DNA of 41,539 nucleotides from a virus, in the IMG/VR virus record IMGVR_UViG_3300031227_000125, positions 1-41,539 of that record. One strand, given 5' to 3'. Below the pieces are notes generated by a model. It did not search any database and was not told the DNA's origin. It was given only the letters and a program-made list of their open reading frames with translations. Positions 30,689 through 38,590 of the stretch are shown here, one piece after another (the stretch's first letter is position 1; each line of letters begins with the position of its first letter). Both the position numbers and the translations under genes were made by a program.

Positions 30689-30901
30689 ATGCGGGAGAAC
30701 AAAAAGCAGATGTTTCGGTGGACATACATAATGTTTGTGGTTGGGGATCGACGATGGTGTGAACGCATTTTCGTCATTTCCCTTCTTGCCGCATCTGTAT
30801 CTCCGATAGCAATCATAGTTCAAACAATGGGGGAAGTCCGCTGTCGCACAATAAGCGGTATCGTGCGACAATCGCGCCAGAAGCCCAGCACGTATGGTTA
30901 G
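30689..30901 (+). CDS. Doubtful small membrane protein
   Basis: 70 residues from ATG at 30689, or 63 from ATG at 30710, which has GGGAG at a long spacing. One hydrophobic stretch (IFVISLLAASVSPIAIIVQ). No family and no good ribosome site; it fills the gap between the HNH gene and the terminator. Could be spurious. Confidence 0.25.
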   Translation: MRENKKQMFRWTYIMFVVGDRRWCERIFVISLLAASVSPIAIIVQTMGEVRCRTISGIVRQSRQKPSTYG

Positions 30902-30963
30902 TTTCATACACACCCTTACTTAAAAAATACCTTTTAAAATTTAGTTTGTTATGTGCGAGAGTA

Positions 30964-31012
30964 AAAGGGTTGGGGGATCATGTAGGCTCACGACCCCAAC
31001 CCTTTGCTTTTT
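30964..31012 (+). terminator. Strong rho-independent terminator
   Basis: A perfect 12-bp stem AAAGGGTTGGGG (30964-30975) with CCCCAACCCTTT (30994-31005), an 18-base loop, then GCTTTTTAA. This is the clearest terminator in the window and should end the packaging/accessory transcript. The AT-rich stretch before it (30902-30963) shows no gene. Confidence 0.85.
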
Positions 31013-31029
31013 AATATGCTGGAGGCGAT

Positions 31030-31692
31030 ATGAAGTCCAATGATGAACAAGTGCTGGTGGTAGATCGTAGAGCTTTGAGTCAGCATATTGCACATCCCTC
31101 TGGGTTATTAGTGGGCTGCAAAGGTGTTCGTAATTTATTAAAGCCCCTAGCATCCGATTTTTGCAACATACGGTTTATGCTGCGGTCTGAAGCCGAGCAG
31201 GATTCCAAAGTTAAACAAATCATTCCGTATGTTATCATTACGGACGGCAGTAGGTTTTTGAGTTATACTCGGGGTAAGCAGTGTGATGATAGGTTGAAAG
31301 CAAAGCTTAGCATAGGCTTTGGGGGACATATAAATCCAACAGATCAACCACAATTTTTGGCGGATTTATTGAATGCCTGCGTGTATCGTGAATTGCATGA
31401 AGAACTTGTATTGCCAAGCAAGTACACGCAGAATATTGTGGGTGTAATCAATGACGATTCAAATGAGGTGGGCGAACGTCATTTCGGTTTGGTGTACTGG
31501 CTGTGCGTAAGTGATTTGAATGACATGCAGATAAATTCTGCTGCGGAGATTTGCAACTTATCTATTCTTAATACGGAGTCCGACGCGCCGCTTGGCCGGG
31601 CAGAGTTTTGGAGTCAATTGTGTTGGGTGCATAGGATATCGCTGGCGGTGGAAAATGAAGTGGGCACATTTCGTTGTGAAATCAGACCATGA
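31030..31692 (+). CDS. Nudix-like hydrolase
   Basis: 220 residues, GGAGGCGAT upstream. KLSIGFGGHINPTD, then ACVYRELHEELVL, gives the GG...REL.EEL core of a Nudix box, with a longer insert than the standard 23-residue motif. This matches a family of bacterial Nudix-like proteins with a GxGGHIN start. The likely substrate is a nucleoside diphosphate derivative (damaged nucleotide, NAD, or capped RNA), not decidable here. First gene after the strong terminator. The glutamates of REL.EEL are present; the GX5E glutamate is not clear. Confidence 0.65.
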   Translation: MKSNDEQVLVVDRRALSQHIAHPSGLLVGCKGVRNLLKPLASDFCNIRFMLRSEAEQDSKVKQIIPYVIITDGSRFLSYTRGKQCDDRLKAKLSIGFGGHINPTDQPQFLADLLNACVYRELHEELVLPSKYTQNIVGVINDDSNEVGERHFGLVYWLCVSDLNDMQINSAAEICNLSILNTESDAPLGRAEFWSQLCWVHRISLAVENEVGTFRCEIRP

Positions 31693-32150
31693 GTAAAATG
31701 AGGTATGATATGTTGAGTGCAAAAGATTTACTTCCATTGTCGTGGGATGAATTGTTAAAGATGGATGCCTTCCGAGAAGCTATTTGGAAGGGATTGGGTG
31801 AGAAGGGACCGTGGGAGCATGACCTGCGAGCGGGAGGTATAGGCAGTGTCGGGGCGGCAGTGGGAGGTTATTGCAGAAAATGCAAGAAAGGAGGCTACGA
31901 ATTATTTGGATCTGACGAGCCCTGCCCCGTCCCACCGCCGATCAAGGACCCAGCCGAGGTGGTGGCGGTCAGATTGAAAGGGCGGGCATGGAAGCAGAAA
32001 TCATCCGTTAAGGATTTTCTCGATCACATAGCGTCCATTCAAGACGCGTTGAGAATTAAGGGTTCTGTGTGGGTATGGTTTGGGTGGGAAGCCACTCCCA
32101 TCCAGCAAATCATCGTCTGTTTGTTGGTATTGGGATTGATTGGAGTATGA
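31689..32150 (+). CDS. Unknown protein with CxxC motif and C-terminal membrane segment
   Basis: 153 residues, overlapping the previous stop (ATGA). The N-terminal part has LPLSWDELLKMDAFREAIWKG, a CRKC pair and a later Cys in DEPCPVPPP, perhaps a partial zinc site. A hydrophobic end (QQIIVCLLVLGLIGV) would anchor the C-terminus in the membrane. No family recognised. Confidence 0.5.
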   Translation: MSKMRYDMLSAKDLLPLSWDELLKMDAFREAIWKGLGEKGPWEHDLRAGGIGSVGAAVGGYCRKCKKGGYELFGSDEPCPVPPPIKDPAEVVAVRLKGRAWKQKSSVKDFLDHIASIQDALRIKGSVWVWFGWEATPIQQIIVCLLVLGLIGV

Positions 32151-32151
32151 C

Positions 32152-32310
32152 ATGAGTAAAATATCAAAACAAAAAGCTAAAGACCGTAGATGTTTTAAGC
32201 TGATCAACGTCGAGCCTCCAAAAGAAACGGAAAAAGTTACGTGTCCCCAGTGTGAGTTTGTACAGTACAAGAAGGATTATTGTAGTTTGTGTGGGCATGA
32301 TTTACGGTGA
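32152..32310 (+). CDS. Zinc-ribbon protein, 52 residues
   Basis: ATG at 32152, one base after the previous TGA. Two knuckles, CPQC (31-34) and CSLC (44-47), followed by GHDLR, give a rubredoxin-like zinc ribbon; the N-terminal 28 residues are basic. Probably a small nucleic-acid or protein-binding zinc protein. Confidence 0.55.
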   Translation: MSKISKQKAKDRRCFKLINVEPPKETEKVTCPQCEFVQYKKDYCSLCGHDLR

Positions 32311-32333
32311 GTTTGCAGAGAAAGGTTAGATCG

Positions 32334-32450
32334 ATGAGCGATCCAATTTGGCAAACTAAGAAACAACAACAAGCTTTTTACGCGGTGTTGGTTTGTTTTG
32401 GTTTGATGCTCATTTTGGTTCTCATTCGATTGGCACAGATTTATTTGTAG
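32334..32450 (+). CDS. Tiny membrane protein, 38 residues
   Basis: ATG at 32334 with AGAAAGGTTAG upstream. Residues 16-37 form one membrane helix (YAVLVCFGLMLILVLIRLA). Close fit between neighbouring genes (stop at 32450, next ribosome site AGGAGATT at once) supports it as a real gene. Function unknown. Confidence 0.45.
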   Translation: MSDPIWQTKKQQQAFYAVLVCFGLMLILVLIRLAQIYL

Positions 32451-32459
32451 GAGATTGGA

Positions 32460-32645
32460 ATGATATCGCATTGGAAAACATGGTTTTGGATAGGAGTCAT
32501 TGTTCTTATCGTTACTGCCACACGTGCCTGTTTCGGTCCAATAGATGCATCCCGGCAACGCGATATGAATACCACGAGTCATATTTGTTTTGTGGCGGCA
32601 GTTATTTTGTATAAGTTGGACGAGAAAAAAGGAAATGAGAAATGA
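32460..32645 (+). CDS. Small membrane protein, 61 residues
   Basis: ATG at 32460, AGGAGATTGGA upstream. Two hydrophobic segments (TWFWIGVIVLIVTAT and ICFVAAVILYKL) and a charged end (DEKKGNEK). The stop overlaps the next start by four bases. It could be a holin or a membrane accessory protein; there is no diagnostic motif. Confidence 0.5.
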   Translation: MISHWKTWFWIGVIVLIVTATRACFGPIDASRQRDMNTTSHICFVAAVILYKLDEKKGNEK

Positions 32646-33163
32646 ATGAGCAAGAGATAGCCTTTTGGGGCAACACACCCCAACATACGATTGACTATGC
32701 TAATGAGGTTTGTGCCGAAAACCGGCAACGAAAGAATATCCAGAAATACGCAGACCTTAGTGATGTTGAGCTGCGAAGAAAAATAACACGGGTATTGGAG
32801 CCTGTGCCAGCTAAGATTAGTTCTGTAGAATACAATCCTTGGGCACACCAGATTGATGTGGATGTTGATGTTGTGGGTGCAAACATTTCTACAGTTACGA
32901 AATGTAAGAAATGTCATAAGGATAATGTGGATGTGTATCTTCCCTGTTCTATTCCAACTGGTGCGAATGGAAGCTGGGCGGATCTTGCGGACAAGTTATT
33001 AATGCCTCTAAATAGAGGGAATTTGTGTGCCACCGTTCGCAAATTTCCATATATGCTAGAAGGCAATGTTGGGTCGTTGGCTACTGGGTTGCTTACTTTT
33101 ATGTATAAATCAGCCCGTGTCCGTTGTTGTATTCTGTTGGGAGTGTATGATCTACGGCAATAG
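32642..33163 (+). CDS. Protein of unknown function with CxxC motif
   Basis: 173 residues, start coupled to the previous gene. A helical N-terminus (YANEVCAENRQRKNIQKYADLSDVELRRKI), then a strand region with KCKKCHKDN and PCSIP that could bind zinc. Its last four codons overlap the end of the lysozyme gene on the other strand (33152-33163). Family not recognised. Confidence 0.5.
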   Translation: MNEQEIAFWGNTPQHTIDYANEVCAENRQRKNIQKYADLSDVELRRKITRVLEPVPAKISSVEYNPWAHQIDVDVDVVGANISTVTKCKKCHKDNVDVYLPCSIPTGANGSWADLADKLLMPLNRGNLCATVRKFPYMLEGNVGSLATGLLTFMYKSARVRCCILLGVYDLRQ

Positions 33164-33550
33164 GTATTTACGGACTCGACCCCAATAGGCTCGTGTTGAA
33201 TCTTTCTTATCCCCCCTTGGTCCTCCATTCCATATTCGAGCCCAACGTTCTGGTGTGCCGTTGGGTGCCCACATCAATAGATATCGTACGCAGATTTCTA
33301 CGGATGCTTTCAAATCACGACGGTCGGCTGGCGTATAGGTAGTACCATATTTACGATTAACGTCGGTTATTACAATCACGTGGATTTGTAAGGGTCCTAC
33401 CGCGCGGCCGTCGTCTCCGTCTCGTTTGTCGCGACCGCCAGAAGATTCTTCCATACAAATTGCGGTAATTGTTCGGACTAAATCTCTTTGTTGGGATTTA
33501 GAGATTGTGGGATTCAGGGATAAAATACAGAAGGCTAATGTAATCATCAT
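33152..33550 (-). CDS. Lysozyme/lytic transglycosylase-like endolysin
   Basis: 132 residues on the strand opposite to its neighbours. The N-terminal MMITLAFCILSLNPTISKS is a signal or signal-arrest peptide. The domain carries MEESSGG (Glu34/35, catalytic Glu candidate), GRAVGPLQIH, DVNRKYGTTYTPADRRD and RIWNGGP..YWGRVRKYL, the order found in a family of SLT/lysozyme-fold proteins in phages and bacteria. With a secretion signal it could reach peptidoglycan without a holin. The minus-strand position means it must have its own promoter in 33551-33921. Confidence 0.75.
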   Translation of the reverse strand: MMITLAFCILSLNPTISKSQQRDLVRTITAICMEESSGGRDKRDGDDGRAVGPLQIHVIVITDVNRKYGTTYTPADRRDLKASVEICVRYLLMWAPNGTPERWARIWNGGPRGDKKDSTRAYWGRVRKYLLP

Positions 33551-33921
33551 TCAAGTTTCCTGATTAGACGTTGGTTGATGTCTAGGAGATACGAATCTTC
33601 TAATACGTTCCATATATCGGTTATTTGGTACATGGACTTTAGCTTTAAGCTAGATAGTTAAGATTTTTTACGTTTCAGCCCTATTACGCATAATATATAA
33701 GCCCCTAGCATCCCACGTAACAGCCTAACTCCTTTCCTCCTACCCCATAATACCCCCTAACGATTTCACGCCCTTATACGTAAGATTTTGGTATTTCTCA
33801 GCGCTTTAATATGTACGCGCGTAAGGGCCATGCGAAATTTATAGATTTGGGATGCAACAGGCGGTAAATTTTAAGCTGACGCTTGGTACGATTGGGATTG
33901 ATTTATATAGGAGATGATACG
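33551..33921. promoter_or_regulatory. 371-base noncoding gap before the capsid operon
   Basis: It separates the minus-strand lysozyme from the plus-strand capsid genes, so it should hold divergent promoters. Contents: TAGCT/AGCTA hairpin (about 33641-33653) before a T-run, a pyrimidine-rich stretch with CCCC runs (about 33720-33760), a long-range stem GCCCTTA (33770-33776) with TAAGGGC (33822-33828), and the AGGAGAT ribosome site at about 33909. No consensus -10/-35 pair stood out; a promoter for the phage sigma-like factor would not be recognisable to me. Confidence 0.4.
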
Positions 33922-35385
33922 ATGCTCAAAAATTCAGCAACGATGGGCAAAACGTTTCATCGCGTTGTCTGCAATCTCAAACCAAAGGACATGAGGCTAG
34001 ATAACTTACAGGGTAAAGAATATCTGGTTGTGCCTATGGTTATGCTACTGGAGGGGGTACACAACGGAAGCGAAGGGGCATATTTCTATCCTGCCAAAGA
34101 ACTCAAGAAGCGCCCCATGATGTGGAATTCTAAACCCATTGTGGTTTATCATCCCAGTGAGCCTAGTGCCTGCTCCCCTTTGGTTCTCAATACGCGTGGT
34201 ATCGGTACTATCATGAACACCAAATGCGTAAAAGGCAAACTGTCTGCTGAAGCTTGGTTGGATAAGGACCGGGTGGAATTGATTGATAATCGTATTTCGG
34301 ATGCTATCACAAAGAAAGAAATATTGGAGGTGTCTACCGGGTTGTTTGCTGATAGTGACGAGACTCCAGGTGTGTGGAATGATGAAGAGTATCAGGGCAC
34401 ACTATCTAATATCGGCCCTGATCATCTAGCTATTCTGCCGGATCAAATTGGTGCGTGTTCTGTTGAGGATGGTGCTGGGTTATATCGTAACCAAGCCAAT
34501 GAGAAAATACATATTTCCCCAGCTTGGTTAAAACGATTTGAAAACGAACAGTCGTCTAACGAGTTGCGGACTGCTTTGAACGAAGCCATCTATAAGGATG
34601 GTGAATACAATTGGGTGGAAGATGTTTTTGATACGTACTTTATCTATTCCACAGATAATGGCAACAAATTGTTCAAGCGTGATTTCAAGGCCGATGGTGA
34701 TGTTATCACATTAGAAGGGTTGCCGGAGGAGGTGGTCCGAAAAATAAGTTATCCCGTAGCGAATGTAAACGTACACAACAAAAATGAAGTTGCTAATTTG
34801 AAAGGGAGTACAATGGATCGCACAAAAGCGATTAATAGTCTCATCGCCAATAAAGCAACCCAGTGGGAGGAAGATGACCGTGAGTTTCTTAATGGGTTGA
34901 AGGATGAGCAGCTGGAGAAATTGGAGCCTGTGAAAAACGAGGAGAAAGAGACCAAGCCCAAAGCTAAGCCCGAAGCCAAGCCCGACGTGATTGACGATAA
35001 GGTGGAAAATAAGGAGACGCCGAAAGTCGAACCGCAAACGGATGAGGAGTATCTAAACTCTATGCCCCCGGCATTTCGCAAGCGCTGGGAAACACTCGTT
35101 CATAACGAGGAGGCCGAGAAGGATCGGCTCATTGATATCATCACCAAGAACGAAAAGAGTAAGTTTACTCCGGAATGGCTCAAGACGCAGGATGTTGAGA
35201 TGCTACAAAATCTTGCCGTTCTGGCCAAAGACGAAATCACGGATACCCAAGACAACGTGCCAAATGTACTGCGTTTCAACTATGAAGGGCAGGGTGATCC
35301 CGTAGCCAACGGCGATACATCGAACGTGCCGAAGTTGGGTTTGCCTGTGACGTTCGACCAGAAGAAAGCGGAAAAGACAGCTTAG
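33922..35385 (+). CDS. Capsid maturation protease/scaffold (DUF2213-like)
   Basis: 487 residues from ATG at 33922 with AGGAGATGATACG upstream. The N-terminal 175 residues match the DUF2213 prohead protease pattern (YLVVPMVMLLEGVHNGSEG, PIVVYHPSE, GTIMNTKCVKGKLSAEAWLD, EVSTGLFADSDETPG, PDHLAILPDQIGACSVEDGAG). The C-terminal half is charged and Lys/Glu-rich with KPKAKPEAKPD, typical of a built-in scaffold. Likely cleaves scaffold and capsid during head maturation. The family link is clear by pattern; the catalytic residues are not certain. Confidence 0.78.
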   Translation: MLKNSATMGKTFHRVVCNLKPKDMRLDNLQGKEYLVVPMVMLLEGVHNGSEGAYFYPAKELKKRPMMWNSKPIVVYHPSEPSACSPLVLNTRGIGTIMNTKCVKGKLSAEAWLDKDRVELIDNRISDAITKKEILEVSTGLFADSDETPGVWNDEEYQGTLSNIGPDHLAILPDQIGACSVEDGAGLYRNQANEKIHISPAWLKRFENEQSSNELRTALNEAIYKDGEYNWVEDVFDTYFIYSTDNGNKLFKRDFKADGDVITLEGLPEEVVRKISYPVANVNVHNKNEVANLKGSTMDRTKAINSLIANKATQWEEDDREFLNGLKDEQLEKLEPVKNEEKETKPKAKPEAKPDVIDDKVENKETPKVEPQTDEEYLNSMPPAFRKRWETLVHNEEAEKDRLIDIITKNEKSKFTPEWLKTQDVEMLQNLAVLAKDEITDTQDNVPNVLRFNYEGQGDPVANGDTSNVPKLGLPVTFDQKKAEKTA

Positions 35386-35444
35386 CATTATTGGTTGGGG
35401 CAATAACAAAAAAACAACAACACACGTAAATAGGAGATATGACA

Positions 35445-35891
35445 ATGGCACTTAGTAAGCAGATGATTGCCGTCAAAAACTTTGGTGGTGTGGTCTACCA
35501 CGAGCGGGATGCCGCAGAGGCTGGGATTTATCCCGGCATGGCATTGAAAATCGACAGTGATGACGAGTACGCCATCTTTGACACCGAGGGTGGTGATGGT
35601 CCTTTGGTCGTTGCGATTGAGGATGCCTTGCAAGGTAAAACAGTGAGCGATGTTTACGTTCTCGCCTATCCAGTGCGTGCAATACAATTCCGGGCTGGCG
35701 AAGAGTTTCACGGCCTCGTCCCTGCTGGACAGGATATCACGCACGGCGAAATGCTTACGCGAAATGATTCCGGGCTGTTCATCAGCAATTCCGACAGTGG
35801 TGATAAGGGCGATACAGTAGCCCAAGCGCTGGAGGATGAGGAAATCGGTAGTGGGGCAGACAGCGTGCTTGTGCGCATGGTAGCTGTGTAA
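35445..35891 (+). CDS. Capsid decoration/stabilisation protein (probable)
   Basis: 148 residues from ATG at 35445 (an ATG six bases earlier is too close to AGGAGAT). Strand-rich, Gly/Asp-rich, acidic: GMALKIDSDDEYAIFDTEGGDG, RAIQFRAGEEFHGLVPAG, GLFISNSDSGDKGD. The position between protease/scaffold and major capsid protein, and the lambda gpD-like or head-fibre-like composition, suggest a capsid surface protein. Confidence 0.6.
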   Translation: MALSKQMIAVKNFGGVVYHERDAAEAGIYPGMALKIDSDDEYAIFDTEGGDGPLVVAIEDALQGKTVSDVYVLAYPVRAIQFRAGEEFHGLVPAGQDITHGEMLTRNDSGLFISNSDSGDKGDTVAQALEDEEIGSGADSVLVRMVAV

Positions 35892-35958
35892 CGATTAGTC
35901 AGGGATTGATCGTATCAAAACAAAACACAACAGATTACATTGAATGAAAGGAAGTAAA

Positions 35959-37053
35959 ATGGAGCGTCGAACTTTGAATGCACAGATTGGCGGATTGGAC
36001 GGTCCCAGTCTCCTGAAGCTTATGGATGCTGAGGGCGATCCCGGTATTCTGCGTCCGTTTCAGCATGATGGTAAGTGTTACGTAGAATTGTGGAATAAAA
36101 GCAAAGGCGAACGGGAAACGCATCGGGTGCCCCACAATACAGCAACGTTGCCGCATGAGGTGTGGCTGGAAATCGATCAGACTGTTACGCGTGCTATGCG
36201 TAAGCGTCTGAAGGCTGTGGCTGATGTGGAAGAGGCCGGTCTCGTCCGCAACATTCCCAATGGTTTCGCCGTACAGGCACTTATGACCCAGCGGGCCAGT
36301 CGTGTTGGGACTGCAAACCTTGGAATGGACCCGATGCAAACAGGTCCCAAGGATCGGCACGTGAACGATACGGTTCTGATTCCCCTGCCTTGTATTTGGG
36401 CTGATTGGGGTTTTGGAGCGCGTGAACTGGCCGTTAGTCGTCGAGGTGGATTGCCGTTGGATTTGGCTTCGGCAGAGGATCAGGCGTTTGCTTGTGCCGA
36501 ACTAGCTGAGAAGATGCTTATCGGTAACAGCGAGTATGATCAGTATCAGTACATCGCCAATGCCAAGATTTGGGGTTATACCGATTTCACCTCGCGTGTT
36601 ACAGGCACCATTACTATTCCGACTGCTGATGCTTGGGTTGGATCAACACTGTTGGGTGAACTTCTTACGGCTATCCAGGCATTGATCGCGGTTAAGAAGT
36701 ATGGCCCTTACATGATGTACCTGGCTCCGGCTTGGTCGCGGTATTTGGAAAACGATTATCTGTCCACGACTGCCGGACAGACGACCACAATCACCACACG
36801 TGAGCGTATTCTGAAACACGGCGAAATTCAGGATATTCGCAGCCTTGACTATCTGACAGGTTGGGACATTCTGCTCGTCCAGATGGAAACGGAAACCGTG
36901 CGTGAAATCATCGGCATGGATTGGACTACGGTTCAGTGGGAAGAGCAAGGTGGTAATTTGCTTAACTGGCGTATCCTGGGAATTCGTGTGCCACAGATTC
37001 GCAGCGACTACGACGGGAACTGCGGTGTGTGCCATCTGACTGTCGCGACGTAG
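35959..37053 (+). CDS. Major capsid protein (HK97 fold)
   Basis: 364 residues from ATG at 35959 with GAAAGGAAG upstream. The order protease, decoration protein, capsid is typical. The sequence has the E-loop/P-domain flavour of linocin/encapsulin-like HK97 proteins: LPHEVWLEIDQTVTRAMRKRLKAVADV (spine helix), FACAELAEKMLIGNSEY, WVGSTLLGELLTAIQALIAVKKYGPYMMYLAPAW, and a strand-rich C-terminus. No long N-terminal scaffold region, consistent with a separate scaffold. It should be the most abundant virion protein. Confidence 0.82.
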   Translation: MERRTLNAQIGGLDGPSLLKLMDAEGDPGILRPFQHDGKCYVELWNKSKGERETHRVPHNTATLPHEVWLEIDQTVTRAMRKRLKAVADVEEAGLVRNIPNGFAVQALMTQRASRVGTANLGMDPMQTGPKDRHVNDTVLIPLPCIWADWGFGARELAVSRRGGLPLDLASAEDQAFACAELAEKMLIGNSEYDQYQYIANAKIWGYTDFTSRVTGTITIPTADAWVGSTLLGELLTAIQALIAVKKYGPYMMYLAPAWSRYLENDYLSTTAGQTTTITTRERILKHGEIQDIRSLDYLTGWDILLVQMETETVREIIGMDWTTVQWEEQGGNLLNWRILGIRVPQIRSDYDGNCGVCHLTVAT

Positions 37054-37106
37054 TTCTAGTTGTGTTTTAGTGAAAGTTGATAATCTCGTTTGGAAAGGCG
37101 AATAAC

Positions 37107-37514
37107 ATGTTGTTTCGATTGAAGATGCAGGATGAGCAGGGTAATAAGGTTGGCATTCATATTGTGGGCGATACGACTTATCATCCTGGGGATACGATTG
37201 AAAGTGCGGTTGATCTGTGCAAGCTTGTCCGTAACAAGTTTGAGTTGGTGGCTCCGGACGTCAACGTACCCCGTCCTGTGATTCCAGTAGTCACTTCCAC
37301 CGAACGGAACGGAGGGGCGATGTTCGGCTTTCGCCCCTCCAGTTCCAAAGTGCTCAATTTAACAGAGGACTATCCGCAAGCGCAGGCGGTCGGCGTTGAG
37401 GTGTTGTATAATACGCAGACAAAACGGTTTGCGGTGAGGAAAGACAAGCACATCCTTGTTAGGGTGAGCAAGATCGTATCGTTGGAAAACTATCTGGACG
37501 GACTTGTAAAGTAA
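37107..37514 (+). CDS. Virion-region protein of unknown function
   Basis: 135 residues from ATG at 37107 (GGAAAGGCGAATAAC upstream). Begins FRLKMQDEQGNKVGIHIVGDTTYHPGDTIESAVDLCKLVRNKFELV, a short strand domain seen after many capsid genes, then a Pro-rich linker. Perhaps a head-associated or connector accessory protein; no clear family. Confidence 0.5.
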   Translation: MLFRLKMQDEQGNKVGIHIVGDTTYHPGDTIESAVDLCKLVRNKFELVAPDVNVPRPVIPVVTSTERNGGAMFGFRPSSSKVLNLTEDYPQAQAVGVEVLYNTQTKRFAVRKDKHILVRVSKIVSLENYLDGLVK

Positions 37515-37517
37515 GCT

Positions 37518-38171
37518 ATGTCTGTTTGGACGATAGATCCTGTTTGGCTAGGTGGTGATGTGTTTATCATCGGCGGTGGCCATAGTTTGCAAAAGATGAA
37601 GTTTGATTGGTCGTTGTTACATGATGAACACACGATTGGATGTAATGATGCCTACAAATGGGGTGAGCGGGTTTGCAAACTATGTTTTTTTGGAGACATG
37701 ACGTGGTATAAACACCACAGAGATAATTTGTCTCGATTCTCTAATCCAGTTTTTACCAACGTTACAGGACTTAAGAAGACTAAAGATTTGTGGTTGTGGT
37801 TTGTGAAGCGGTACGGTACGGGACTACATCCGGACGGTATTGGTTGGAATGGCAACACGGGTGCAGCTGCCATTAACCTAGCTATATTGTTGGGAGCCCA
37901 ACGAATCTACTTATTGGGTTTTGATATGCAACGAATAGATGACAAATCTAATTGGCATGTTGATAACGTTAGACCTGCGGCAACCGCACCCAAGATTTAT
38001 GAAATGTTTGTTAGATGTTTCAAAAGGCTTGTGCACGATTGGAAAGCAAAGTTTTCTGATGTTGAAATCTACAATGTTACAGATTGTAGTGCTTTGTCGT
38101 CTGATCTTATTCCTTGGCTGAATCCAACTGAGTTTTGGGCTGCGCGTACGTGTGAGAAAGGGATCGACTGA
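37518..38171 (+). CDS. DUF115/MptE-like (glycosyltransferase-related) protein
   Basis: 217 residues. FIIGGGHSLQ (16-25) and IGCNDAYKWG, CFFGDMTWYKHH, GIGWNGNTGAAAINLAILLGAQRIYLLGFDM are the pattern of the MptE-like/DUF115 fold (6-hydroxymethylpterin diphosphokinase-like), which also includes sugar transferases such as flagellin-modifying Maf proteins. The GGG loop and the GNTG..AIN..LLG..IYLLGFDM core suggest a nucleotide-sugar or diphosphate-binding enzyme. Located inside the head operon, it may modify a capsid or tail protein. Substrate unknown. Confidence 0.65.
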   Translation: MSVWTIDPVWLGGDVFIIGGGHSLQKMKFDWSLLHDEHTIGCNDAYKWGERVCKLCFFGDMTWYKHHRDNLSRFSNPVFTNVTGLKKTKDLWLWFVKRYGTGLHPDGIGWNGNTGAAAINLAILLGAQRIYLLGFDMQRIDDKSNWHVDNVRPAATAPKIYEMFVRCFKRLVHDWKAKFSDVEIYNVTDCSALSSDLIPWLNPTEFWAARTCEKGID

Positions 38172-38581
38172 TGGCTGTCAGGACAACGGAAGCTTTGGTT
38201 GGCACAATAGTCGAGTTGGATTCGGATACGTCTGTTGATTCCATCATCACGGTTGCGAATGTCATCGTGACCAAACATTGTACTGATACTGCTTTGACAG
38301 CGACTGAATTGGAATTGATTGAACGGTATCTAACGGCTCATTTGTATTCGTTGAAGTACAGGCGAACGATTTCGGAAAAAGTGAGTACAATCGCGGATAC
38401 TTTTCAACATTCCGAGGATCTTGGTTTCAATTCGACGGAGTTTGGCCAAACTGCAATGAGGTTGGATTGGAGTGGCGCGCTTGCGGCACTGGACAAATCG
38501 ATGAAAGAGGGTTTAGGGAGAACGGTTGACTTGGATTGGGCGGGTACAGAAAATCCCAATTCAACGGAAACCAGTTCATGA
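38171..38581 (+). CDS. Head-tail connector protein (gp6-like)
   Basis: 136 residues; ATG overlaps the previous stop (TGATG). A helical N-terminus with LTATELELIERYLTAHLYSLKYRR is the characteristic core of the connector/gp6-like family, with a Thr/Ser-rich end. It sits two genes before a head-closure-like protein. Role: adaptor ring under the portal. Confidence 0.6.
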   Translation: MAVRTTEALVGTIVELDSDTSVDSIITVANVIVTKHCTDTALTATELELIERYLTAHLYSLKYRRTISEKVSTIADTFQHSEDLGFNSTEFGQTAMRLDWSGALAALDKSMKEGLGRTVDLDWAGTENPNSTETSS

Positions 38582-38590
38582 GGAGGCACA

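Noticed and set aside
34711-35081. Two minus-strand frames of about 110 codons within the protease/scaffold gene
   Set aside because: Both mirror the Lys/Glu-rich scaffold codons; no start signals, and the plus-strand gene is well supported.
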